A stretch of DNA of 8,538 bases from Oligoflexus sp. (GTDB lineage: Bacteria > Bdellovibrionota_B > Oligoflexia > Oligoflexales > Oligoflexaceae). Position 1 is the first letter of the stretch. Every line of letters begins with the position of its first letter. The stretch lies in NCBI GenBank assembly GCA_030151925.1, contig JASLCY010000266.1, positions 1-8,538 on the forward strand. The letters are read 5' to 3'. Of the stretch, positions 1 to 5,821 are shown in pieces. Below the pieces are notes generated by a model that was given only the letters and a program-made list of their open reading frames with translations, made no database searches and was not told the origin of the DNA. The position numbers and the translations under genes are program-made.

Positions 1-126
1 ATGCTCGAATACAAGAGCATGCGGCACATGTGCAACCTCGAGAGCGTCTACACCTACGAGGGCACGAACGACATCCACTCGCTGATCGTCGGCGCGCATC
101 TCACCGGCATCGCAGCGTTCGGCTGA
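1..126 (+). CDS. gcdH: Glutaryl-CoA dehydrogenase-type acyl-CoA dehydrogenase, C-terminal end (5' partial)
   Basis: Frame 1 is open from the left edge to a TGA at 124-126 and gives the last 41 residues of a flavoprotein acyl-CoA dehydrogenase. The tail carries an EYKSMRH stretch, then [20 protein letters not shown] and a TGIAAF end. This closely matches the C-terminus of glutaryl-CoA dehydrogenase, in which the Glu of the TYEGT motif (visible residue 20 here) is the catalytic base that abstracts the substrate alpha proton. By family, the enzyme oxidises and decarboxylates glutaryl-CoA to crotonyl-CoA in lysine/tryptophan breakdown and passes electrons to ETF. The first visible codon happens to be ATG but is internal, since about 350 residues of the family lie upstream of it. 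The final arginine/alanine variation (VGAHLTG rather than the usual VGRxITG) is mild. Another acyl-CoA dehydrogenase subfamily cannot be excluded from 41 residues. Confidence 0.8.
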   Translation: MLEYKSMRHMCNLESVYTYEGTNDIHSLIVGAHLTGIAAFG

Positions 127-130
127 GCCG

Positions 131-169
131 AAAAGAAAAAGACCACCGAGAAGATTTCTCAGTGGTCTT
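131..169. terminator. Bidirectional intrinsic terminator
   Basis: An 8-bp stem AAGACCAC (139-146) / GTGGTCTT (162-169) is continued inward by GAGAA (148-152) / TTCTC (156-160), with one C/A mismatch and a 3-nt loop. On the minus strand the stem runs straight into TTTTTCTTTT (131-140), a very good U-tract. On the plus strand it is followed only by TTATC. It starts 12 bases after the dehydrogenase stop. It probably ends that transcript and, more efficiently, any minus-strand transcript arriving from the photolyase or from the gap in between. Confidence 0.85.
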
Positions 170-405
170 ATCAAGGAAATTGCTCCTCACCTCAGTCGAG
201 GAAGGTACAAGTATAGTCAAGTACCGGCGATCTCTCGCCCTAAGGAAACCTTGCCTCAGCGAACACGGGCCGTCAAGCCTCGGAGTGCACATTAAAGGGC
301 CATCTTGATAGAAGTGCGTTTACACTCCGATCAATAGTCGGCGAACATGGCTCCCCGCAAGATTTTGGCGCCTCGCTTCGACAAGGGCCAAAAAACGCCA
401 CTAAA
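170..405. other. Gene-free gap with repeats and inverted repeats
   Basis: No credible coding region is seen in these 236 bp. They hold an 8-bp perfect inverted repeat, TCGGAGTG (280-287) / CACTCCGA (323-330). A near-direct repeat, GCGAACACGGGC (259-270) versus GCGAACATGGCT (341-352), flanks it. There is also a GGTAC/GTACC inverted repeat around 204-225 and a 7-bp inverted repeat TTTTGGC (363-369) / GCCAAAA (387-393) close to the photolyase stop. The last lacks a U-tract in the right place for a terminator of the photolyase gene. The gap may be a long 3' UTR or contain a small RNA. I do not recognise a known RNA family. Confidence 0.4.
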
Positions 406-1842
406 TCAGCCAGTCTCGTAGATTTCTGTTTCGCCTGTCATAGCCTGGAAGGCGTCGAGAGCGAGCGCCCGCGATTCATGAAAATCGACTAAGGGGCGCG
501 GATAAGTCTCGCCCAGGGAAATTCCGGCTTTTTTCAGGACCTCCTGCGGCGCGTCCCAGGGATGATGGATCCAGCGTTCGGGAAGGTTGCGGAGCTCCGG
601 CACCCAGTGACACACGTAGATGCCTTCCGCATCGAACTTGTCGCCCTGATTGGTCGGATTCAGGATCCGGCTGAAGGGATAGGAGTCGACGCCGCACCCG
701 GTAACGAGTTGCCAGTTCACGGTATTGAGCGCGAGATCGCCGTCGATGAGCTGCTCGAGGAAATAAGCGGCCCCTTCCTGCCACGAGATGCCGAGATTCT
801 TCACGAGGAAGGAGCTCACGACGAGCCGCACGCGGTTGTGGATCCAGCCCGTTTGCTTGAGCTCACGCATCCCGGCGTCGACGAGCGGATAACCGGTCTG
901 CCCGTTCTTCCAGGCTTCGAAGAGTTTCTGGTCCTGCTTCCAGGGGAATTTCTGGAAGTCCTTCGCGAAGGGCTCGGCCAGCAGCTGCGGGTTGTGGAAG
1001 AGCGAATAGTAGGAGAATTCCCGCCACAGGAGCTGCGAGAGGAACGCGCGCGCGGCATCGCCCCCGCTTTCGCAGATATCCCAGATCCAGCGCACCGAGA
1101 TCTGCCCCCAGTGGATGTAGGGCGAGAGCTTCGAGGTCGCCTGGACCGCGGGGATTTCCGAGCTGTCCTCGAAATGCTGGAGCCTGTCCTTCACGAAGGC
1201 CTTGAGCAGTTCGCGCCCGGCCTTCTCGGTGACGTCCCAGTAATCGAGGATATCCTCGCAGCGCTGCTGGTCCTGGATGAGGCGGAGGTCCTTGACGCTG
1301 CCGTAGCTTAGGCCTTTCAGCGGCTCGGCCTTCACCTGCGCCGGATAATCGAGCGGCGCCTTGCGGACGAGCTGATCGTAATAGAGCCTTTGGAAAGGCG
1401 AGAAATGCTCGATGAACTTGCCGGCCTTCGCCTGGATCTCCCAGGGCTCGTGCAGGAGGTTGCCGGTGTGCGTCTCGACTTCGATGCCGCGTTCGGTGAG
1501 GTCGGCTTGATAGAGCGTGTCGCGCACGATATCGGCCGGCGTGTAGGACGAGTTCCAGCGGATCTTCCGGATATCGGCTATCCCTTGGACCTGATCGAGG
1601 AACTGCGGCAGGGTTCCGGGATAAAGCACGAGCTTGGCCTTGTAACGATGATCGAGGTCGGCGCTGAAGCTTTTCAGGGCGGCGTGCAGCCAGGCGGCCG
1701 ACGCGGAGCCGGTGAGGGCTTCCTTAAGATCGCCGAGCGTGAAGAGGACCAGGCAGGGTCGGCCGCCGCCGTAGAACAGCGCCGGGTTATCGTAAAGACG
1801 AAGGTCCTGTCTGATCCAGATGAGATCAAGGCTTGGGCGCAC
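406..1842 (-). CDS. phrB: Deoxyribodipyrimidine photolyase (cryptochrome/photolyase family)
   Basis: The 478-residue product has normal photolyase length. The N-terminal antenna Rossmann domain opens with WIRQDLRLYDNPAL. The C-terminal FAD domain has the phosphate-binding TSKLSPY (236-242), LLWREFSYY (271-279), the AGMRELKQTGWIHNRVR block (323-339) and DGDLALNTVNWQ (367-378). By alignment to E. coli PhrB with a constant offset of 5, the electron-transfer triad W306/W359/W382 is kept (W301, W354, W377), as are FAD contacts N341, R344, D372, D374 and N378. Lesion-contacting M345 and W384 are both Leu (L340, L379). By family it repairs cyclobutane pyrimidine dimers with blue light. The WREFSYY and HWGQIS variants resemble class III more than E. 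coli class I. The start is GTG, with GAGGT overlapping the stop of the upstream SDR gene 3 bp away, so translation is probably coupled. A photosensory cryptochrome is the main alternative. Confidence 0.93.
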   Translation of the reverse strand: MRPSLDLIWIRQDLRLYDNPALFYGGGRPCLVLFTLGDLKEALTGSASAAWLHAALKSFSADLDHRYKAKLVLYPGTLPQFLDQVQGIADIRKIRWNSSYTPADIVRDTLYQADLTERGIEVETHTGNLLHEPWEIQAKAGKFIEHFSPFQRLYYDQLVRKAPLDYPAQVKAEPLKGLSYGSVKDLRLIQDQQRCEDILDYWDVTEKAGRELLKAFVKDRLQHFEDSSEIPAVQATSKLSPYIHWGQISVRWIWDICESGGDAARAFLSQLLWREFSYYSLFHNPQLLAEPFAKDFQKFPWKQDQKLFEAWKNGQTGYPLVDAGMRELKQTGWIHNRVRLVVSSFLVKNLGISWQEGAAYFLEQLIDGDLALNTVNWQLVTGCGVDSYPFSRILNPTNQGDKFDAEGIYVCHWVPELRNLPERWIHHPWDAPQEVLKKAGISLGETYPRPLVDFHESRALALDAFQAMTGETEIYETG

Positions 1843-1845
1843 GTA

Positions 1846-3261
1846 TTACCTCATGGTTAGGGGAAGCCTCGGCGCGGACGAGCCAGCTTCGGGCCTTAGA
1901 ATATAGTGGGAGAGGCGGGCCATGAACCAGGCGTGAATCACGGCTTGGGTGCAGCGGTAGACGAGCCAGGGCAGGCGCGGCGTGAAATCGTGGACGGCGG
2001 CGAGGCAGACCGTGCCGCCGAGGGTTTCCCGAAGTTCGAGTCGCGGGCGCATCGACGGTTTCGCGCTCTTCGCCGAGAGCAGGCCGCCCCGGACATAAAA
2101 GAGCTGGCGATCCGGAGAGGAGCGATCGCGGCTGTAATCGAGGATCAATAAATTGATAGGAAGCCCCCGCATCTTAAGATAGATCATCGAACCGTCCCGA
2201 ACGACGCGGATCAGGAGCGGAAAGATCTTCGGCAGATAATCGACGTATTGTTCGGCCACCCAAGCCGCGCTGCGCCCCTCGGGAAGCGCGAGCCTTTGGA
2301 TCGACCGCACGCTTTTTTGTTTGAGGCGCCAGCTTCGGAAAGCATGGGGGTGATGATCGCTTTGCATCGCCCGGAGGACTCGCGAGACCGCTTCGATGAA
2401 CGGGGTAAAGCTCCACCCGGGCTCGATCCACCTATGGGACGCCCTTACGACCATCGGCTCTCTGAGGCTCTCTACTAAAGGATACACTAAGTCCTTCGGA
2501 GCACCAGAGATGAGTCGCACCCAAAGTTTAGAAAGTTGGAGGGAGAACATCGGCAGAACCACAAAAAACGTATGTTTGCCGAGCAGCTCCGCGGTCTTCC
2601 GCAGCATATCGAGGTAGCTCATCGGCGGCTCGGCTCCGAGGTCGTAGGTGTGGCCGTCGCGGGCGGGCTCCTCCAGGCTCTTCGAGATGATATGGAGCAC
2701 GTCGTCGATGAAGAGGGCCTGGCTCCGTTGCTGCGTCCACTTCGGGCAGATCATGGCCGGCAGCCGTTCGACCAGGCGGACGACGATCGTGAACGACGAG
2801 CCTTCGGTGCCGATGATCATGCCCGCCCGCAGGCATACGACTTTGGGTACGTAGGAGCGCAGGACGTCTTCCACCTCCTTCCGGCTCTTGAGATGCTCGG
2901 AGAGGTTCTGGCTTTCCGGAATCAGGCCACTCAAATAGATGAGTCGGTCGATGCCATGGAGATGGGCGGCCCGGCCGAAGTTATCGGCGAGGCTCAAATC
3001 GAAATCGACGAAGCTGCCCTGGTTGAGCCGCGCGCCGGGGAGCATCGAATGCACGAGATAGACCGCGGCATCGACTCCGGCGAGGACCTGCTCGAGCTGG
3101 AGGAGGTTGTGCAGGTCGCAAGCCCGCCACTCGAACTTCTCCGAATCCTTCTCGAGGCGGCTGCGGCTGACCGCGATAAGGTGGTGATCGGTGGTCCTGA
3201 GAAGGTGGTCGATCAGCGCCCGACCCACAAAACCCGATGCTCCGACGATCGCTATCTTCAT
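1846..3261 (-). CDS. Atypical SDR-family NAD(P)-binding protein (YbjT-like)
   Basis: The 471-residue protein begins with a dinucleotide-binding Rossmann fold: GASGFVG at 7-13, the acidic CDL after strand 3 (48-50), YLVHSM (68-73), LIYLSGL (107-113) and LRAGMIIG (144-151). This order matches E. coli YbjT and related atypical or extended SDR proteins. The usual catalytic YxxxK is absent, with HLKSRKEVE (123-131) in its place, so oxidoreductase activity is uncertain and a redox-sensing or NAD(P)-binding role is possible. The C-terminal half, about 310-460, includes DRQLFYVRGGLLS and a HDFTPRLPWLVYR stretch that resembles DUF2867 domains seen on such SDRs. It is the first gene of a two-gene unit, with photolyase 3 bp downstream. 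The start ATG is preceded by AGGGG eight bases away. A seven-codon mini-ORF (3278-3258) overlaps this ATG, but there is no strong reason to believe it is translated. Confidence 0.85.
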   Translation of the reverse strand: MKIAIVGASGFVGRALIDHLLRTTDHHLIAVSRSRLEKDSEKFEWRACDLHNLLQLEQVLAGVDAAVYLVHSMLPGARLNQGSFVDFDLSLADNFGRAAHLHGIDRLIYLSGLIPESQNLSEHLKSRKEVEDVLRSYVPKVVCLRAGMIIGTEGSSFTIVVRLVERLPAMICPKWTQQRSQALFIDDVLHIISKSLEEPARDGHTYDLGAEPPMSYLDMLRKTAELLGKHTFFVVLPMFSLQLSKLWVRLISGAPKDLVYPLVESLREPMVVRASHRWIEPGWSFTPFIEAVSRVLRAMQSDHHPHAFRSWRLKQKSVRSIQRLALPEGRSAAWVAEQYVDYLPKIFPLLIRVVRDGSMIYLKMRGLPINLLILDYSRDRSSPDRQLFYVRGGLLSAKSAKPSMRPRLELRETLGGTVCLAAVHDFTPRLPWLVYRCTQAVIHAWFMARLSHYILRPEAGSSAPRLPLTMR

Positions 3262-3387
3262 GCCTTTTTCCCCTGCATTTTGGCCTAGATACCGGATTTA
3301 ATACTATGATACTTCGAGGGGAAAACGCTATATTTTGCTAAGAGCCCTAGGCGCCCTCTTCCTCTCGTTCCAAGGATTCCAAAGCCG
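3262..3387. promoter_or_regulatory. Divergent promoter region, SDR-photolyase / MFS transporter
   Basis: The 126-bp space between divergent genes is AT-rich at its centre, unlike its surroundings. For the plus strand, TTGGCC (3280-3285) and TACTAT (3302-3307) are 16 bp apart; TATGAT (3305-3310) is a better -10 box with a longer spacer. For the minus strand only weak boxes are seen, such as a TATTAA-like -10. The core contains the direct repeat ATACT-ATG-ATACT (3301-3313), which could bind a regulator. The promoter assignments are guesses by eye; that this region must supply at least the minus-strand promoter follows from gene layout. Confidence 0.5.
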
Positions 3388-4605
3388 GTGGATGCCTCAT
3401 TATTTCGCGACCGAAAATTCCGTCTCTTCCTGTTTTACCGCATGTGCCTCACCCTGGCGATTCAAGTCGAATCGGTCGCCGTCGCGTGGCACGTTTATGA
3501 AAGAACGCATAAGCCCCTTTATCTCGGTTACGTGGGTCTCGCCATCTTTCTCCCGAGCCTCCTGTCCTCCCTTCCCGCCGGACGCCTCGCGGACCTCTAC
3601 CCGCGGCGGCGGATCATGCTGCTCTCAGTTTTTGTCCTTTGGCTCACTTCGCTCAGCCTGATACTCAGTGTGATCTGGGAAGGCGGAGGGCTCGTGCACC
3701 TTTATACGACGTTCGTGGTCATCGGTTTCGCGCGGGCCTTCGGCAACCCTTCGGCGAGCTCTTACCTTCCGCAGTTGATCCGCGACGGGAGGCTGTCGCA
3801 GGCCATAGCCCTCTCCTCGACCACCTTCCAGCTCGGGACTATCCTGGGGCCGGCTTTGGCCGGGCTCTTGTTCGCCGTGAGCGGCGGGCACCTGCAGTGG
3901 GTTTACGGGGCGGCCTGGCTGCTCTTCAGCCTTTCGCTGCTCGGGATCGTGCCGCTGCCGGTCTTCCCTCCGCCGGAGCACGGCGGAAAGAAGATCGAGC
4001 TGCTCTCGGGCCTCAAGTACGTTTGGGAGAACAAGATGGTGCTCGGAGCGATCTCGCTCGACCTCTTCGCGGTGCTGCTTGGGGGAGCCGTGGCCCTGCT
4101 GCCGGTTTTCGCGAAAGACATCCTGCATATCGGGCCCTCGGGACTCGGTTATCTGCGCGCCGCGCCGGCCGCAGGTGCGGCTCTGGTCGCGATATTCCTA
4201 GCGTTCAAACCCCTGAAGTCGCGAGTGGGCATCATGATGCTGGGGGCGGTGGCGCTCTTTGGGATCTTCACCGTCGTCTTCGGTTTGTCCACGAATGTGA
4301 TTCTCTCGGTGATCTGCCTGATCGTGCTCGGGGCGACCGATATGGTCAGCGTCGTGGTCCGCCAGACCCTGATTCAGGTGCATACGCCCGACGCCATGCG
4401 CGGCCGCGTGAGCGCCGTGAATATGGTCTTTATAGGTGCGTCAAATGAGCTTGGAGAATTTGAATCCGGCCTCACGGCGGCCTGGTGGGGCTCGGTCCCG
4501 GCCGTGGTCGTGGGCGGTCTTGGCACGGTTGCGATTGTCCTGCTTTGGGCTTATTTATTCCCGGCGCTGAGGCGAGCTAATGATTTCCATACCCTGCCTA
4601 AATAG
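3388..4605 (+). CDS. MFS transporter, MFS_3 / EntS-like exporter
   Basis: The 405-residue integral membrane protein is almost entirely hydrophobic segments, about the right length for 12 transmembrane helices. It begins with FRDRKFRLFLFYR and carries the MFS motif A loop GRLADLYPRRR (65-75) between helices 2 and 3. It also has the GPALAG motif of helix 5 (154-159) and the ASNELGEFESG block near the last helices. This layout is typical of the MFS_3 (PF05977) group, which includes the enterobactin exporter EntS and many uncharacterised drug or metabolite exporters; the substrate cannot be read from sequence. The start is GTG, with AAGGA 11 bases upstream. An ATG four bases later is in another frame and would not give the transporter. 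The gene is divergent from the SDR-photolyase unit. Only a short imperfect hairpin (4591-4608, overlapping the stop) follows, so read-through into the next gene is possible. Confidence 0.9.
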   Translation: MDASLFRDRKFRLFLFYRMCLTLAIQVESVAVAWHVYERTHKPLYLGYVGLAIFLPSLLSSLPAGRLADLYPRRRIMLLSVFVLWLTSLSLILSVIWEGGGLVHLYTTFVVIGFARAFGNPSASSYLPQLIRDGRLSQAIALSSTTFQLGTILGPALAGLLFAVSGGHLQWVYGAAWLLFSLSLLGIVPLPVFPPPEHGGKKIELLSGLKYVWENKMVLGAISLDLFAVLLGGAVALLPVFAKDILHIGPSGLGYLRAAPAAGAALVAIFLAFKPLKSRVGIMMLGAVALFGIFTVVFGLSTNVILSVICLIVLGATDMVSVVVRQTLIQVHTPDAMRGRVSAVNMVFIGASNELGEFESGLTAAWWGSVPAVVVGGLGTVAIVLLWAYLFPALRRANDFHTLPK

Positions 4606-4631
4606 GGTGGAAATGTCTGAATTTTTCATGC

Positions 4632-4661
4632 TTTTCAACCCTTGGGATGGTAGAGTATACC
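4632..4661 (+). promoter_or_regulatory. Candidate sigma-70 promoter for the acidic-protein gene
   Basis: TTTTCA (4632-4637) and TATACC (4656-4661) are separated by 18 bp, with the likely transcription start near 4668, about 25 bases before the start codon. Each box matches the consensus at about four of six positions. The 87-bp gap after the transporter is AT-richer than the genes around it, which supports a promoter here. Confidence 0.4.
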
Positions 4662-4692
4662 GCATTCCTAAACCATCATCTGGAGCAGGCTT

Positions 4693-5103
4693 ATGAGTGA
4701 CCTCGATAAAGACAAGTCAATAGAATTAAAAGAAGTTCTACTCGATGATGAGGAGTACGAAGAGGAAGAAGACGACGAGGATTACGAAGACGAGGAAGAT
4801 GACGACGACGAAGAGATCGAAGTCGACACCGAGCTCTTCGCCGAGCAGGTCCTTCGTTTCAGCTGCTTCGCCAATACACCCAAGGCGAAGGACGCGGACG
4901 AACTCTTCGATGCGATCTTTGCGGCGTATGAGGAGGAAAACCTCACCGAAGAGCAGGATCATACCGTGGAATTCCTTCTTCACATCCAGGAAGAAGACAG
5001 CCCCTTCAACCTCAGCCGCGCGCTTGAAGTCTGGAGCAAGGCCGATCGCCAGGTGTTCATGAGCATCGTGCAGGAAATCAGCGAGGCTATCGACAACGAG
5101 TGA
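4693..5103 (+). CDS. Highly acidic protein of unknown function
   Basis: I do not recognise this 136-residue protein. The ATG is preceded by GGAG at 4682-4685, seven bases away, a good ribosome binding site. Residues about 18-47 are almost all Asp and Glu with a few Tyr, a disordered polyacidic segment. Residues about 48-136 look like a compact helical domain, with amphipathic stretches such as ELFAEQVLRF, DELFDAIFAAYEE and RQVFMSIVQEISEAI and a single Cys. There is no signal peptide or membrane segment, so it is presumably cytoplasmic. Polyacidic tails of this kind occur on nucleic-acid-mimicking, histone-chaperone-like and RNA-polymerase-associated proteins, but nothing here selects one of these. 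The gene has a candidate promoter of its own and a strong terminator, so it is probably monocistronic. It is real rather than a shadow, judging by its ribosome site, terminator and third-position GC bias. Confidence 0.8.
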   Translation: MSDLDKDKSIELKEVLLDDEEYEEEEDDEDYEDEEDDDDEEIEVDTELFAEQVLRFSCFANTPKAKDADELFDAIFAAYEEENLTEEQDHTVEFLLHIQEEDSPFNLSRALEVWSKADRQVFMSIVQEISEAIDNE

Positions 5104-5146
5104 AGCTCGTCTCTGACGGTGGAAACTCATATCGAAATACATTCAG

Positions 5147-5174
5147 CGGGTCCCTTTCGGGGCCCGATTTTTTT
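5147..5174 (+). terminator. Intrinsic terminator of the acidic-protein gene
   Basis: CGGGTCCC (5147-5154) and GGGGCCCG (5159-5166) form an 8-bp stem with one G-U pair and a TTTC loop, followed by A and seven T residues (5168-5174). It lies 43 bases after the stop codon and abuts the stop of the convergent recombinase gene at 5175. There is no U-tract in the minus direction, so it serves the plus strand. Confidence 0.92.
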
Positions 5175-5798
5175 CTACCCGCGTTCCGCCTTCTCTTTGG
5201 CCTGAGCGGCGAGATGCTTGACCGTGGAGACCGGCATGGCAAGCTCCGCGGCTATTTTCGCGAAACTCAGCCCTTCCGAGCGCAGCCTGAGGATGGATTC
5301 CACCTGGGCGTCGGTCGTCTTCCGCGGCGGGCCGAGCACCACGCCCCTCTTTTTCGCGGCTTCAAGCCCCTGCTTGACGCGCGTGACGATCGTATCGCGC
5401 TCGATCTCGGCGATCTCCGAGAAGGCGGCGAGCATGGTTCGGCGGAATGGATTGTCGAGGCCGAGGTTGAGGACGGCCTGGGTCACCGAGATGAAACCGA
5501 CGCCGGCCTGGTCGAGCGTAAGCAGCACCTGGATCGCTTCGGTCGCGTTACGGCTGAGGCGGTCGAGCCGATAGACGACGATCGTATCGATCTTCCTCTC
5601 GAAGGCCGCTTTCAGAAGGGCCTGATAGGCTTTTCGCGTGCTGTCCTTCCCCGAGAAGCCATGGTCCTTGAATTCGGTTAGGCTGAGCGGCCGCTTCTCT
5701 TCCGGCAGGCTTTCCAGCCAGGCCTTGACCGCGGACTGCTGGCTGGCGAGGTCCTGGCGATCCGTCGAGACACGATAATAGACGCCGACGTGCTTCAT
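5175..5798 (-). CDS. Serine recombinase (resolvase/invertase family)
   Basis: The 207-residue product is a complete small serine recombinase. The catalytic domain has YYRVSTDRQ (7-15) with the nucleophile at Ser11 and Arg9, DHGFSG (45-50), and VVYRLDRLSR (74-83) carrying the conserved Arg77, Asp79, Arg80 and Arg83. The ERDTIVTRVKQGLEAAKKRG block (133-152) forms the long E helix. A GPPRK linker leads to a helix-turn-helix domain at about 160-196. By family it cuts and rejoins DNA at paired sites through a 5'-phosphoserine link, as in transposon resolution or invertible switches. AAGGA, seven bases before the ATG, sets the start. It lies 23 bp downstream of the exported-protein gene and is probably co-transcribed with it. 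No transposase, terminal inverted repeats or clear crossover sites are seen nearby, and its composition is like its neighbours. Its target is unknown. Confidence 0.93.
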   Translation of the reverse strand: MKHVGVYYRVSTDRQDLASQQSAVKAWLESLPEEKRPLSLTEFKDHGFSGKDSTRKAYQALLKAAFERKIDTIVVYRLDRLSRNATEAIQVLLTLDQAGVGFISVTQAVLNLGLDNPFRRTMLAAFSEIAEIERDTIVTRVKQGLEAAKKRGVVLGPPRKTTDAQVESILRLRSEGLSFAKIAAELAMPVSTVKHLAAQAKEKAERG

Positions 5799-5821
5799 GG
5801 CGATTCCTTATGCCGTGCAGC

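Noticed and set aside
363..393. TTTTGGC/GCCAAAA inverted repeat as the photolyase terminator
   Set aside because: The stem is only 7 bp with a 17-nt loop, and the T-run lies before the stem, not after it, in the direction of photolyase transcription.
562..1311. Long plus-strand open frame of about 250 codons inside the photolyase gene
   Set aside because: It is antisense to a well-conserved coding region. Its product is a repetitive mix of Glu, Arg, Leu and Val without any domain, as expected for a mirrored frame in GC-rich DNA.
3258..3278. Seven-codon mini-ORF (minus strand) overlapping the SDR start by ATGA
   Set aside because: It could be a leader peptide, but it lacks a good ribosome site and codes for no telling residues; AGGGG in the same stretch is better explained as the SDR ribosome site.
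2536..3288. Plus-strand open frame of about 250 codons opposite the SDR gene
   Set aside because: The same mirrored-codon effect applies. The opposite strand has clear Rossmann motifs and a ribosome site.
3639..4448. Plus-strand frame of about 270 codons overlapping the MFS transporter
   Set aside because: It is an Arg/Ala/Gly-rich out-of-frame reading of the transporter, which itself has clear MFS motifs and hydrophobic helices.
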